Positions 45,405 to 54,964 of a stretch of 56,069 nucleotides of DNA are shown here, piece after piece (position 1 is the stretch's first letter; each line of letters starts with the position of its first letter). Under the pieces are notes generated by a model that saw only the letters and a program-made list of their open reading frames with translations, was not told where the DNA came from and made no database searches. A program made the position numbers and the translations under genes. Source of the DNA: Prochlorococcus marinus str. MIT 9201 (GTDB taxonomy: Bacteria > Cyanobacteriota > Cyanobacteriia > PCC-6307 > Cyanobiaceae); the NCBI RefSeq assembly GCF_000759955.1, contig NZ_JNAL01000002.1:1-56069 (forward strand). Reading direction: 5' to 3'.

Positions 45405-46772
45405 TTAAGAGACAAGTGTCTCTGGCTCATTTTCAATTAGGGAAGCCAAGTCTTTTAAGAATGAAGCGCCATCAGCTCCGTAGATCACTCTGTGATCAGC
45501 TGTTAGATTTACTTGCATTATTTTTTTAACAGATATTGAACCATCACTATTAGCAACAACAGATGGTTTCGATGATGCTATCGCTAAGATCGCACCAGTC
45601 CCTGGGGGTAGTATTGCGTCAAATCTATCGACACCAAACATACCAAGGTTAGATAGGGTAAATGTTCCCGTTGAGTATTCATCAGGTTCTAATTGTTTTG
45701 ACCTTGATCTTTTCACAAGATCTTTCCATTCCCTAGACAATTCAAATAAATCGGTATTGCATGGTTCTTTTAATACTGGAGTTATTAGTCCACCATCTTC
45801 CATTGCAACGGCAATAGCAATATTTATATTTTCTGGATAAGAAATTCCACTTTCTGAAAAACTTGAGTTAACTTGAGGATGTTTCTTTAGTGTCTTTGCA
45901 ACTGCCTTAACGAGTAAAGCAGTCATAGTAACGCCGTTCTGTTTAACTTTTTTGTAGAAATTATCTAATTTATCTGTGTTGATAGAGTATCCCACTCTAA
46001 AACATGGAACATCTAAACTAGATTCCATATTTTTATTTACCGCTTTTTGAAGAGTATTAAATTGAACTGTTTCTCCGGGATTACCAAAACTATTTCCTGA
46101 TGTTTCTTGTTTATTTTCAACTCCCAAATTTGCACCAGGTATACTTGCAGGAGAACCACCTTCTCCTATCCATGGTATAGAGACTGGTTGGCCATTGGCT
46201 TTTAAAATATCATCAGCTTGAATCCTTCCGTGAGGCCCGGATCCATGAACCTTTGCTAAATCAACACCCATTTGAGAGGCCAGTTTTTTAGCTCTTGGAG
46301 ATGCAATCACCCTCGAAGAAACATTACTCGTAGCAGCATTTATTTGATCACTATTAAAAGATGAGGCTGCCTTTTCACTCATTAATACGACTTCTTTTTC
46401 TTGTTTTTCAACAATTTCACTTTGAATAAAAGGTTTTTCTTCCGTTTTATTGCTTACCAATTCAAGTTGATCCGAACTAGAAACTTCGGGTTGTTTTCCT
46501 TTATTTTGTTCTTGAACAGAAGCTATCTCATCCTCATTTTCTACAATAAGACCGATAGTCTCTCCTACTGGTGCAGTGCTGCCAGCAGGCATTAAAACAG
46601 CTGCGAGATATCCATCTTGAAAAGATTCAACATCCATATCTGCCTTGTCAGATTCAACAACCAAGACAGATTCACCTCTTTCAACTTTATCTCCTGGATT
46701 TTTCAACCATTCCACAATCTTGCCCTCTGTCATAGTAGAACTCAAGGCAGGCATGAATATTTCGTGAGACAT
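45405..46772 (-). CDS. pdhC: Pyruvate dehydrogenase E2, dihydrolipoamide acetyltransferase
   Basis: The E2 core of the pyruvate dehydrogenase complex makes acetyl-CoA. In this 455-residue protein the lipoyl domain has the lipoylated K43 in ESDKADMDVESF. A Glu/Lys-rich linker leads to the E3-binding domain (ASPRAKKLASQMGVDL, GSGPHGRIQADDIL). The catalytic acyltransferase domain ends in DHRVIYGADGASF, with H427 and D435. A second Gly/Ser/Pro linker with PASIPGANLG follows the E3-binding domain. One lipoyl domain is normal for cyanobacteria. Confidence 0.96.
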   Translation of the reverse strand: MSHEIFMPALSSTMTEGKIVEWLKNPGDKVERGESVLVVESDKADMDVESFQDGYLAAVLMPAGSTAPVGETIGLIVENEDEIASVQEQNKGKQPEVSSSDQLELVSNKTEEKPFIQSEIVEKQEKEVVLMSEKAASSFNSDQINAATSNVSSRVIASPRAKKLASQMGVDLAKVHGSGPHGRIQADDILKANGQPVSIPWIGEGGSPASIPGANLGVENKQETSGNSFGNPGETVQFNTLQKAVNKNMESSLDVPCFRVGYSINTDKLDNFYKKVKQNGVTMTALLVKAVAKTLKKHPQVNSSFSESGISYPENINIAIAVAMEDGGLITPVLKEPCNTDLFELSREWKDLVKRSRSKQLEPDEYSTGTFTLSNLGMFGVDRFDAILPPGTGAILAIASSKPSVVANSDGSISVKKIMQVNLTADHRVIYGADGASFLKDLASLIENEPETLVS

Positions 46773-46830
46773 AAGAAAATTGTTATTGCATAAGTTTCAA
46801 GGGATTTCTACCAAACTTCCTAAAGTTTTT

Positions 46831-46920
46831 ATGGTTAAGAACCCTTTAAACTCTTGTTCTAATTATACGAAATCATGTTCACAGTGGGAACTCTTAAAAC
46901 TTAAGAAAGTAATAATTTAG
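46831..46920 (+). CDS. Possible 29-residue peptide in the pdhC-ylqD spacer
   Basis: In the 218-bp spacer the plus strand holds ATG at 46831 to TAG at 46920, starting MVKNPLNSCSNYTKSCSQWE and ending LLKLKKVII. The composition (two Cys, one Trp, few A/T-forced residues) is more protein-like than random AT sequence. No clear ribosome-binding site precedes it, and length alone gives little support. It is antisense-oriented to both neighbours. Confidence 0.25.
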   Translation: MVKNPLNSCSNYTKSCSQWELLKLKKVII

Positions 46921-46990
46921 ATCGATTAGAATTTAAAACTTTTCGAAATTAAGATTTACTTACATTTTTCAAAAATACTAAATCTTCTCT

Positions 46991-47434
46991 TTAATTATTA
47001 TCTATAGATTGAATAACTCCATCCTTAACCGTAATCGATACTTGCATTTTTTCAATAAGATTGTCTCCCACAGTGACATCACAGAAACTATCCACTTGCC
47101 CTTGATCAACAATTTCGTCCATTTTTAATTCGCGAACTTGACTCTGTTGTTGAAGAAGATTTCTTTTTTGTTCTTCAATTTCATTTCGTTTTGCTGCGAC
47201 TTGTTGTTGTACCTGACTAACCTGTTCTTGAACTCTTGGATCTAAGGGATTAACCGATTGGGATCTAATATTATTTACTATTTGCTGCCCCTCTTGCTCC
47301 AGTTGCGATAATTGCTGATCAATGTTTGAAATTGCTTTACTTAATTCTTTTTCAGCATCTTCCTTCCAAGTTGGTGTAACTACAGCTTTAATAGCTATTG
47401 AGCGCTTTATAGATATTGAGTTTTTTGTTTCCAT
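46991..47434 (-). CDS. YlqD-family coiled-coil protein
   Basis: A 147-residue protein matching the YlqD family: an N-terminal beta segment (IKRSIAIKAVVTPTWKEDAE), a long glutamine-rich coiled coil (about 30-100, including RVQEQVSQVQQQVAAKRNEI), and a C-terminal beta domain (VDSFCDVTVGDNLIEKMQV, ITVKDGVIQSID). Function is unknown. It is common in cyanobacteria and Bacillus. It lies 38 bp downstream of the acyl-CoA synthetase gene on the same strand. Confidence 0.85.
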   Translation of the reverse strand: METKNSISIKRSIAIKAVVTPTWKEDAEKELSKAISNIDQQLSQLEQEGQQIVNNIRSQSVNPLDPRVQEQVSQVQQQVAAKRNEIEEQKRNLLQQQSQVRELKMDEIVDQGQVDSFCDVTVGDNLIEKMQVSITVKDGVIQSIDNN

Positions 47435-47472
47435 AAAAAATTAAATTACCTTTACAATATAGATAGGACAAA

Positions 47473-49416
47473 TCAAATTTTCTTACTAAATTTGTTTTCA
47501 TACATATTTTCTATTTGTAATGAATACTTTTTTTCTATTTCTTTTCTTTTTTGTTTAAGAGTTTGTGTTAATAAACCATTTTCTAGAGTAAAGGCATCAA
47601 CAAAATAACAACCTAATATTTGTTCTTCTGATCTTGCTCCTAATCGACTTTTAAGCAAATTATTAATTTGTGATTTGAAAAATGTACCAATTTTCTTATT
47701 CAGGTTTAATTTTGAAAGGTCTTCTTCCAAAAACTTGCTTTTAACCAATTCGACATTAGGAACTACGAGAGCTGTTAAACATTTCTTATCTTGTCCTACT
47801 AATTGAATCTGATTAATAAATTCTGAACTAAGAATTTCAGTCTCTAGGGGATTCGGTTCTATATTTTCACCACTTGATAGCACTATTGTATCCTTGGCTC
47901 TTCCGGTTATAAAGAGAGAACCATTTGGTATTAGAAAACCTAAATCACCAGTATCAAACCAACCATCCTTGGATAAAACATCATTTGTAGCTATTTGATT
48001 ATTAAGATAACCTTTCATTACTTGCGGCCCCTTAACAAGAATTTTCCCGACTTCTCTGAACTTCAGAATCTTTTTTTTATCATCATTCACTATTTTGATT
48101 TCAGTAAATGAGAGAGGCTGCCCAGATGATCCTCTAACATTTAATTCTCTTCTCCTACAAGTTAATACTGGACTAGTTTCTGTGAGTCCATATCCCACCA
48201 AAACATCTACACCTAAAGATTCAAAAAAAAGATCTACATGTTCTGGCAATGCACCTCCACCATTAATAGGAAATTTCAGTTTTTCACCACATAGTTGTCT
48301 AAGAATATTCGGCCATAAAAAAATAGTAGACAATTTATGTAAAGGGTATCGGCTAATCACAGAACCCAGTAAGGGGATTTTTGATTTAAAAGTTATTTGA
48401 TTTATATCTATATTTCTTATCTTTCTAAGACTTCTTTTAAAAACCGAACTATTACTTATCAAAAACTTAATAAGTTTTTGCTTTTTGGAAGGCATTTTTT
48501 TCAAAGCCTGAAAAAAACCATCATGTATTGCTTCCCATAGTCTCGGTACAGTAGCCATGACAACAGGTTTTATTTGTGTAATATCATCTTTAAGAAATTT
48601 TGGAATTGTATAGTATTGAGAACAACCGCATGAAAAAAAGAAGTATTCAGCACTTCTCTCATAAGAATGCCAGATAGGCAAAACGCTTAATACAGAGGTC
48701 CCTGGTTCTGGATCAGCGATATAGGCTAAATTGATTATTTGATGTAAAAAATTTGCATGAGTCAAAGGCACACCTTTAGGTTTTCCGGTCGTCCCAGAAG
48801 TGTAAAGAATAGTAGCGACGTCATCAATTTCTGGATTAAATTTTTCAAAATTATTATTTTGTGAATTTTCTTTTTCTACTGAACTTATGAATGTACTCCA
48901 ACTTATTAAACTTTCAAATTGTTCATCTTCTAAATTGATTATAAATTTCAGTCTTTTTTTTAATTCTTCTTTGTTGTTTAACTTTAGCCAAATCTCCTTA
49001 GATTGAACTATTAGTCCTACTGAATTAGAGTGCCCAATAATATAGTCTAATTCTACTGAAGGAGAATTAATACCTCTCACTGCATTTATAGCTCCTAAAC
49101 GCATTAAGCCTTGATCTACTGCTAGCCATCTTGGAGAATTTTCAGATATTACAGTAACTACATCCCCCTTTTTTAAACCATAATTTTCAAAAGAAGAAGA
49201 GACTTTTGTTATTAAATCAGCCAGCTCAGAATAAGAAAATTTTTCTTTGTATTTCCCTCTTAAATCGCAAACAGCTAAAGTATCACCACATTTAAATTTT
49301 AATTTTTCCCAAATTTGATCTATATGATCAAGGTTCTTAATAAATTCTCTATTTTTGGCAAATGTATTTTTTTTAGAAAGAGGTTTGGCTGCAGGCCAAT
49401 ACGCTAAATCACCCAT
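47473..49416 (-). CDS. Long-chain acyl-CoA/acyl-ACP synthetase, AMP-binding
   Basis: It activates free fatty acids as acyl-adenylates; in cyanobacteria this homologue (Aas) recycles fatty acids onto ACP. The 647-residue protein has the P-loop TILYTSGTTGKPKGVPLTH near 207, then LSVLPIWHSYERSAEYFFF, VGYGLTETSPVLTCRR near 415, the DGWFDTGDLGFL motif and GRAKDTIVLSSGENIEPNPL in the C-terminal domain. It is a full-length family member. It lies 27 bp downstream of lipB on the same strand. Confidence 0.93.
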   Translation of the reverse strand: MGDLAYWPAAKPLSKKNTFAKNREFIKNLDHIDQIWEKLKFKCGDTLAVCDLRGKYKEKFSYSELADLITKVSSSFENYGLKKGDVVTVISENSPRWLAVDQGLMRLGAINAVRGINSPSVELDYIIGHSNSVGLIVQSKEIWLKLNNKEELKKRLKFIINLEDEQFESLISWSTFISSVEKENSQNNNFEKFNPEIDDVATILYTSGTTGKPKGVPLTHANFLHQIINLAYIADPEPGTSVLSVLPIWHSYERSAEYFFFSCGCSQYYTIPKFLKDDITQIKPVVMATVPRLWEAIHDGFFQALKKMPSKKQKLIKFLISNSSVFKRSLRKIRNIDINQITFKSKIPLLGSVISRYPLHKLSTIFLWPNILRQLCGEKLKFPINGGGALPEHVDLFFESLGVDVLVGYGLTETSPVLTCRRRELNVRGSSGQPLSFTEIKIVNDDKKKILKFREVGKILVKGPQVMKGYLNNQIATNDVLSKDGWFDTGDLGFLIPNGSLFITGRAKDTIVLSSGENIEPNPLETEILSSEFINQIQLVGQDKKCLTALVVPNVELVKSKFLEEDLSKLNLNKKIGTFFKSQINNLLKSRLGARSEEQILGCYFVDAFTLENGLLTQTLKQKRKEIEKKYSLQIENMYENKFSKKI

Positions 49417-49443
49417 ATTAAATTGATTTTGAAATTTTAATTT

Positions 49444-50094
49444 CTATTTTGATATAAAATCAAAATTAAATTCTTCCTCGATGGTTTTTTTAACAATTCT
49501 CTTGACTTCTTGAATATTTAAATTTTTGTTGTAATCAATCATATTTGCCATAAGACAATTTTCTATTCCGCAAGGAACAATCTTATTAAAGTTTTCTAAT
49601 TCGCAGTCAATATTGATTGAAAATCCATTAATCGTAATCCATCTTTTACACCCAATTCCAATTGATGCAATTTTCTTATTTCCTATCCAAACACCAGTAA
49701 ACCCTTTTCTAGAGTGACAATTTATATTAAAAGCTCCAAGGATTTTTATAATAATTTCTTCAATTTTTCTTAAGTACCAATTTAAATCTTTATTAAAATT
49801 TTTCAAATCCAAAACCAAATACGTTACTAATTGTCCTGGCATATGACAAGTTACCTCACCACCTCTATCAATCTTAAAAACATCATATTTAGCATCATTT
49901 AGAGAAAATAATAAATTATCGTAATTAGATCCTCTCCCCAATGTATAGCAGAGTTGATGCTCCCCTATCCAAATAAAATCAGGGTTAGAATTATCTAAAA
50001 TCAATGCCTCCTGATATTCTTTTTGTAATTTATAAACATCATTAAAAGAAGAAATATTATCAGGTTGCTTAATTATTGCTGTTCTATTATCCAT
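49444..50094 (-). CDS. lipB: Octanoyl-ACP:protein N-octanoyltransferase
   Basis: It transfers octanoate from ACP to lipoyl domains such as that of PdhC. The 216-residue protein has the motif [20 protein letters not shown] (78-97), the catalytic lysine in [17 protein letters not shown] and the catalytic cysteine in [26 protein letters not shown] matches the family N-terminal signature. It is divergent from hpf across 44 bp. Confidence 0.95.
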   Translation of the reverse strand: MDNRTAIIKQPDNISSFNDVYKLQKEYQEALILDNSNPDFIWIGEHQLCYTLGRGSNYDNLLFSLNDAKYDVFKIDRGGEVTCHMPGQLVTYLVLDLKNFNKDLNWYLRKIEEIIIKILGAFNINCHSRKGFTGVWIGNKKIASIGIGCKRWITINGFSINIDCELENFNKIVPCGIENCLMANMIDYNKNLNIQEVKRIVKKTIEEEFNFDFISK

Positions 50095-50138
50095 ATTTAA
50101 GTAGATTTAGATAGTAAGTAAATATTTTTAGATTTGTT

Positions 50139-50723
50139 ATGAAAATTTTAATCCATGGAAAGAATCTTGAGCTCACTGGAGCATTAAAAGAATATACTGA
50201 GGCAAAGATAGAAAAAGCAACACATCACTATAAGGATATCGTTAAAGAAGCTGACATACACCTTTCAATTGAAAAGAATCCAAGAGTCTCGTTCCAAACT
50301 GCAGAAGTTACTATTTTTGCAAATGGTACCGTAATTAGAGCTGAAGAAAAAACTGAAAATCTATACTCAAGCATTGATTTAGTTTCAAATAAACTTTGTA
50401 GAAAATTACGCAAATATAAAGAAAGAAACAATAAAACAATTCATAATAAACAATTTAAAAATAAAGATTCTTTTCCAATTGAAAGTATGGAATCAAATTT
50501 TTTAAATAAAGCTTTTTTTAAAGAAGGAACTGAAGCAAGTCTGCCTGAGCCATCTATAAAAAATAAATACTTTGAAATGACTCCAATTTCATCAGACGAG
50601 GCAAGAAAACAATTAGATCTAATTGATCATGATTTTTATGTTTTTCGAAACAAGAAAAATAATGAACTTCAAGTTATATATAAAAGGAATCATGGAGGTT
50701 ATGGATTGATTCAATCTAAATAA
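50139..50723 (+). CDS. hpf: Long-form ribosome hibernation promoting factor
   Basis: It inactivates and dimerises ribosomes in slow growth; in cyanobacteria it is also known as LrtA, a light-repressed protein. The 194-residue long form has an N-terminal ribosome-binding domain (residues 1-100; MKILIHGKNLELTGALKEYT, YSSIDLVSNKLCRKLRKYKE), a polar linker, and the C-terminal dimerisation domain with DEARKQLDLIDHDFYVFRNK and YKRNHGGYGLIQ. It starts a plus-strand run with the DeoC-like gene and recO. Confidence 0.95.
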   Translation: MKILIHGKNLELTGALKEYTEAKIEKATHHYKDIVKEADIHLSIEKNPRVSFQTAEVTIFANGTVIRAEEKTENLYSSIDLVSNKLCRKLRKYKERNNKTIHNKQFKNKDSFPIESMESNFLNKAFFKEGTEASLPEPSIKNKYFEMTPISSDEARKQLDLIDHDFYVFRNKKNNELQVIYKRNHGGYGLIQSK

Positions 50724-50730
50724 GTTTTAA

Positions 50731-51387
50731 ATGCCCAATATTGAATATGAATTAAACGAGAAAATTCATGCGATTATTATTAACCCCTATTTATCATGGG
50801 AAGATTTCTGTGTGAATTGCGATTTAATAAGAAAATACAATATCAAAAATATTTCTACTTCACTAAATTATTTAACTGATCTTAAAAACTGTTTGGGTAA
50901 TTACAGTGCGGATATAAACGCACTTATTTCTTACCCTTTAGCAGATTTACCAGTTTCATTTATTGAAGAATTAGTTTGTTTTGCAAAAGATAAGGGTGCA
51001 AAAGGAATTGAATATATCCCAAACTTTATCAATTTATCCAAAAGAAATTTAGAAAATTTCGCTGCTGAAATTGAGCAAGTTAAATTATCTGGATTACCAG
51101 TTTCAATAATCATAAATAAATCAAAACTACAAGAAGAAGTTTTTATTAATGCGATAGAAATATGTTTGGAATTAGGAATAAAAAATTTTCAATTCGGGGA
51201 CGGGTTTGGATCTCCTCTTAAATCTAATGATGTCGCTGAAATACTAAAAATAACAGGCTCTCAAAATCAAATAAAAGTTGTAGGTGGTATAAAAAAACTG
51301 ACACAAGTTATTGATTTGTTTGATAATGGAATTAGTTGCGTTGGAACTTCTAATTTTTGTGAGATTTTCCAAGAAGTAAATTTTTAA
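50731..51387 (+). CDS. DeoC-like aldolase homologue lacking the Schiff-base motif
   Basis: A 218-residue TIM-barrel protein related to deoxyribose-phosphate aldolase (NIKNISTSLNYLT, SYPLADLPVSF, GAKGIEYIPNFIN). In true DERA the Schiff-base lysine lies in a KTSTG loop; here the matching loop reads FQFGDGFGSP (153-162). The catalytic aspartate region reads GIEYIPN. The lysine before the glycine pair is kept (K182 in IKVVGGIK). Normal aldolase activity is therefore doubtful. It lies 7 bp after hpf and directly abuts recO, so it is embedded in a conserved run. Confidence 0.75.
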   Translation: MPNIEYELNEKIHAIIINPYLSWEDFCVNCDLIRKYNIKNISTSLNYLTDLKNCLGNYSADINALISYPLADLPVSFIEELVCFAKDKGAKGIEYIPNFINLSKRNLENFAAEIEQVKLSGLPVSIIINKSKLQEEVFINAIEICLELGIKNFQFGDGFGSPLKSNDVAEILKITGSQNQIKVVGGIKKLTQVIDLFDNGISCVGTSNFCEIFQEVNF

Positions 51388-52173
51388 ATGTCTGGTTCTG
51401 GTGAGTGCAGACTAGAGGGTCTCTGTATTAAAGCTTCTCCATTAGGCGAGAATGATAGATTAATAACTATTCTTACTGATGAGCAGGGGATTGTTCGATT
51501 AGCGGTACCTGGGGCTAGACGTCCTAAAAGTAGTCTTGCCGCAGCTACTCCATTAACATACTTAAGTCTGCAAATTTTTGGGAAAAGAAATCTTAAATCT
51601 GTACGTCAAATTAAAATATTAAAAAGCTATTCTGGTCTAGGGAAAAATATTGAATGTCTTGCAGCCGCGCAAGCAATAACTGAATTAACTTTTTTATTAG
51701 TAGGTAATAATGATAAGCAACAAAACTATTTAACTTGTGTTCTTGAACATCTAGATAGGATTTATTTGTATGAAGAATCTAAAGAAGAAGATATTAAAAT
51801 GCTCTCAATGAGTATTCAATCTTTAATCCATCTATTAGCCATTGGAGGTATAAATTTACCAATTCATCATTGCTGTAAAACGGGAGAACCCATTATTCCG
51901 CCTTTAGGAAATTGGGAATGGAGTTGTTATTATTTGCCAAGTGAAGGGTTTTCGTCAATTGAAGATCCTCAAAGTAATCTAAAAATAAATGCATCTGAAG
52001 TTGCTCTATTACAAAGACTTCTTTTTCCCGAATTACCAATAAAATCCAATGGCGAGTTGTTGGGTCCCAAAAAAGTCTGGCTTAAAATATTATTTATTAT
52101 TGAAACTTGGATCTGTACTCAATTAGAGAAGGAGCTATCTTCACTAAAAATGTTGAGAGAAATATATAGTTAG
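51388..52173 (+). CDS. recO: DNA repair protein RecO
   Basis: It loads RecA on SSB-coated DNA in the RecFOR pathway. The 261-residue protein has the N-terminal OB-fold (LEGLCIKASPLGENDRLITI, GIVRLAVPGARRPKSSLAAA), a helical middle and a C-terminal region with HHCCKTGEPIIPPLGNWEWS, the position of the family's metal-site cysteines, which is partly degenerate here. The ATG follows the stop of the DeoC-like gene with no spacer, indicating coupled translation. Confidence 0.93.
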   Translation: MSGSGECRLEGLCIKASPLGENDRLITILTDEQGIVRLAVPGARRPKSSLAAATPLTYLSLQIFGKRNLKSVRQIKILKSYSGLGKNIECLAAAQAITELTFLLVGNNDKQQNYLTCVLEHLDRIYLYEESKEEDIKMLSMSIQSLIHLLAIGGINLPIHHCCKTGEPIIPPLGNWEWSCYYLPSEGFSSIEDPQSNLKINASEVALLQRLLFPELPIKSNGELLGPKKVWLKILFIIETWICTQLEKELSSLKMLREIYS

Positions 52174-52258
52174 CATCTTCATGAAGCATTAAAAAATTTA
52201 AAAAATAGGATCATGGCTCCTTTGCCTGTTAACTTAATAAATAGATAATTTAATTAAT

Positions 52259-53425
52259 GTGGTTCATATTGCCTGGTTGGGTAAGAAATCCCCTTTTTGT
52301 GGAAATGTAACTTACGGTAATTTAACTACTAAGGAATTAAAGGCAAGAGGTCATAAAATTAGTTTTATTCATTTCGACAATCCCTCTAGTTCAAATTCAT
52401 CAAACCCATTATTTCTTGCAAATGATCCTGATGTAAGTCTCCCATATTTAATTAAGTCTCAAGTTTATACAATACCCTCGCCAAGGGCAGAAAAAGAGCT
52501 AAGGCTATCATTGGAAAGATTAAAACCTGACATAGTACATGCAAGCCTAACTTTATCTCCTTTAGACTTTAGACTTCCAGAGCTTTGTAATGAAATTAAT
52601 GTTCCTCTTATAGGAACATTTCATCCACCATTTGATGCAAAAAATAGAAATCTAACTGCGAGCACTCAACAATTAACATATCAACTTTATGCACCCTCTT
52701 TAGCAAAGTTCGATAAAATAATTATTTTTTCTGAACCTCAAAAAAATGTTCTTGAGAAATTAGGAGTACCTACAGAAAAACAAATAGTGATTCCAAACGG
52801 CGTTGATGAAAATATTTGGAAACCTTTTTGCGAAAAAAGTAAAAAATATGATCAGGTAAAAAACAAACTTGGAAATGAAAGAATCTTTTTATATATGGGA
52901 AGGATTGCAAATGAGAAAAATATCGAAGCACTTTTACGTTCTTGGCGCCAAATAAAAACTCAAAATTGCAAATTAGTTATTGTTGGGGATGGACCAATGA
53001 AGCCAACACTTGAAAATAGTTTTTCTAACCTTGGTAATGAGAAATTAATTTGGTGGGGTGCCGAATTAGATTTAGAAACTAGGATAGCAATAATGCAAAT
53101 AGCAGAAGTTTTTTTCTTACCAAGCTTAGTAGAAGGTTTATCATTATCACTTTTAGAGGCAATGTCTGCTGGTACTGCTTGTGTAGCTACAGATGCCGGA
53201 GCTGACGGTGAAGTTTTAGATAACGGAGCAGGAATAGTAATTTCAACTGATAATGTGGCTGCACAATTAAAAACTATAATCCCAATTCTTGTAGAACACC
53301 CTTCATTTACAAAAGATCTTGGAGAGAAAGCTAGAGAACGTATACTTCAGAGATACACAATTACTAAAAATATAAATTCACTTGAAAAAGTTTATATGAA
53401 CTTAAAAGATAATTCAAAAACCTAA
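52259..53425 (+). CDS. Family 4 glycosyltransferase
   Basis: A GT-B retaining glycosyltransferase of 388 residues. The N-terminal acceptor domain begins HIAWLGKKSPFCGNVTYGNL. The C-terminal donor domain has FLYMGRIANEKNIEALLRSW, KLVIVGDGPMKPTLE and the E-x7-E motif in SLVEGLSLSLLEAMSAGTAC. ATDAGADGEVLDNGAGI gives the nucleotide-sugar binding end. The start is a GTG at 52259. The acceptor is unknown; related cyanobacterial enzymes act on glycolipids or polysaccharide. It overlaps the convergent proC by 4 bp. Confidence 0.9.
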   Translation: MVHIAWLGKKSPFCGNVTYGNLTTKELKARGHKISFIHFDNPSSSNSSNPLFLANDPDVSLPYLIKSQVYTIPSPRAEKELRLSLERLKPDIVHASLTLSPLDFRLPELCNEINVPLIGTFHPPFDAKNRNLTASTQQLTYQLYAPSLAKFDKIIIFSEPQKNVLEKLGVPTEKQIVIPNGVDENIWKPFCEKSKKYDQVKNKLGNERIFLYMGRIANEKNIEALLRSWRQIKTQNCKLVIVGDGPMKPTLENSFSNLGNEKLIWWGAELDLETRIAIMQIAEVFFLPSLVEGLSLSLLEAMSAGTACVATDAGADGEVLDNGAGIVISTDNVAAQLKTIIPILVEHPSFTKDLGEKARERILQRYTITKNINSLEKVYMNLKDNSKT

Positions 53426-54234
53426 CGAAACTCCTTACTTCTATTTCTAGCTGAAACTATTGATTCAATTAATGCTGATCTTACACTCTTTTTTTCTAAA
53501 ACTCTTAAAGCAGAGATAGTTGTTCCACCTGGAGAGGTTACTAAATTTTTAAGCTCAGAAGTAGTAAGTTTATTTTCCTTTATTAGAAAAATAGTCCCTA
53601 GTATCATTTCCATAACAAGTTCCTCTGAAATTATTTTTGGTAATCCCCCACTTAATCCTCCATCACTTAATGCTTCTATAATTAAAGCAATAATTGCAGG
53701 ACCTGATGAAGTTAAAGCTAAAAATATATCAAGGTAATCTTCATTAAATTCATAAATTTTACTAGTATTTTCAAATAATTTTTTTGTGAATTGTTTCTGA
53801 TCTTCTGTAATTTCTTCTCCCCAAGAAATCCCTGTTAAACCTTTTCCAATAGTTATTGGAATATTTGTAACCACTCTCACACATTTATGATTAGGAAACT
53901 TTTGAGCAAGTCTATTTATTGAAACTCCGGCAAGAATAGAAACTATTAAATTGTCCTTATTTTTTATGTGATGGGCCTCACTTATGTCATTTAATTGTTG
54001 GGGTTTTATCGAAAGAAGTTTATATTGACAATCCCAAATTATTTTTGACTCTTCAGAACCTGATTTATAAACGTTTATATTATGTTTATAATTATTTTTT
54101 ATTTTTTCTAAACTTTTTTCTGTATTTACAACACAAAAAACATTCTCTGGCTGAATTAATTTGTTATCTAATAGAGGTGTAACTATAGCACTTGCAATAT
54201 TTCCAAAACCAATTACAGCAATTTTATCTGTCAC
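53422..54234 (-). CDS. proC: Pyrroline-5-carboxylate reductase
   Basis: It reduces pyrroline-5-carboxylate to proline with NAD(P)H. The 270-residue protein begins with the Rossmann motif AVIGFGNIASAIVTPLL. It has LLSIKPQQLNDI, SILAGVSINRLAQKFPNHKC and the C-terminal signature LVTSPGGTTISALRVLEKK. The start is a GTG at 54234. It lies 7 bp after sepF on the same strand, probably in the pipX-pipY-sepF-proC run. Confidence 0.96.
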   Translation of the reverse strand: MTDKIAVIGFGNIASAIVTPLLDNKLIQPENVFCVVNTEKSLEKIKNNYKHNINVYKSGSEESKIIWDCQYKLLSIKPQQLNDISEAHHIKNKDNLIVSILAGVSINRLAQKFPNHKCVRVVTNIPITIGKGLTGISWGEEITEDQKQFTKKLFENTSKIYEFNEDYLDIFLALTSSGPAIIALIIEALSDGGLSGGLPKIISEELVMEMILGTIFLIKENKLTTSELKNLVTSPGGTTISALRVLEKKSVRSALIESIVSARNRSKEFR

Positions 54235-54241
54235 AGATTAA

Positions 54242-54817
54242 TCATGAATAAGCACTTAATTTAGAATTACCCCATGCTGGTTCAGGAGTAGTATTTTTGC
54301 CCAAACTATATTGTGGTATTTTTTCTGTAGGAACAGAAGAAGGAGACGCTTCTTCTGGTGAAGAGCTAGTTACATTTACACAACTTGGCGCAAAAAGAAA
54401 AATACTTTCACCGACTCTCTCTTGATGTCCATCAATTGCATATGTACCCCCAGCAATAAAATCAACCGCTCTTTGAGCTTGATCAGGATCCATCATAGTT
54501 AAATTAAGAATTACGGTTTTTCTCTCTCTTAATGCTTGTATCGCTTGAGGCATCTCATCAAAACTTCTTGGTTCCATTAAGCTTACTTCTGAGGATGAAT
54601 TTGAAATTCCAGGCATACCAACCACTTTTGATGATCTGTTGTTATTCATAAAATCGAATGGATTTGAATTTGCAAGAGCATTTGAATTTCTTGGATTTTG
54701 TTTGAAATCATTAATATCATTTAATTCATCATCTGATGCATAGTCCAGATCATCAAAATCATCATCGAGATACTCATCCCCTGCAACAACGGCCTTTAAT
54801 CTAGAAATAAGTGACAC
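54242..54817 (-). CDS. sepF: Cell division protein SepF
   Basis: A cytoplasmic FtsZ-associated protein (Cdv2 in cyanobacteria). The 191-residue protein has an N-terminal segment [20 protein letters not shown], an acidic linker, and the SepF core (about 90-165): [40 protein letters not shown] and [11 protein letters not shown]. The C-terminal tail is Ser/Pro-rich. The start is a GTG at 54817. Two inverted repeats lie in the 147-bp spacer upstream. Confidence 0.94.
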   Translation of the reverse strand: MSLISRLKAVVAGDEYLDDDFDDLDYASDDELNDINDFKQNPRNSNALANSNPFDFMNNNRSSKVVGMPGISNSSSEVSLMEPRSFDEMPQAIQALRERKTVILNLTMMDPDQAQRAVDFIAGGTYAIDGHQERVGESIFLFAPSCVNVTSSSPEEASPSSVPTEKIPQYSLGKNTTPEPAWGNSKLSAYS

Positions 54818-54843
54818 CTTTTAAATCCTCTTGAAATTGATTA

Positions 54844-54889
54844 CCAAGGTTTAAGAACCTTGGGTAATATATTCATTTTTAAATGAATA
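54844..54889 (-). other. Two adjacent inverted repeats upstream of sepF
   Basis: CCAAGGTT-TAAG-AACCTTGG (54844-54863) is a perfect 8-bp hairpin. Seven bases on, TATTCATTT-TT-AAATGAATA (54870-54889) is a 9-bp near-palindrome. Both lie between pipY and sepF. No T run follows, so these are more likely sepF leader structure, a processing site or an operator than a classical terminator. Confidence 0.55.
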
Positions 54890-54964
54890 AACTACCTATA
54901 CTTAAATAACGTTAGTTGTACTTTACCGCAAGTTAATAGATAGAATTTTTATAAAAAAAACTAA

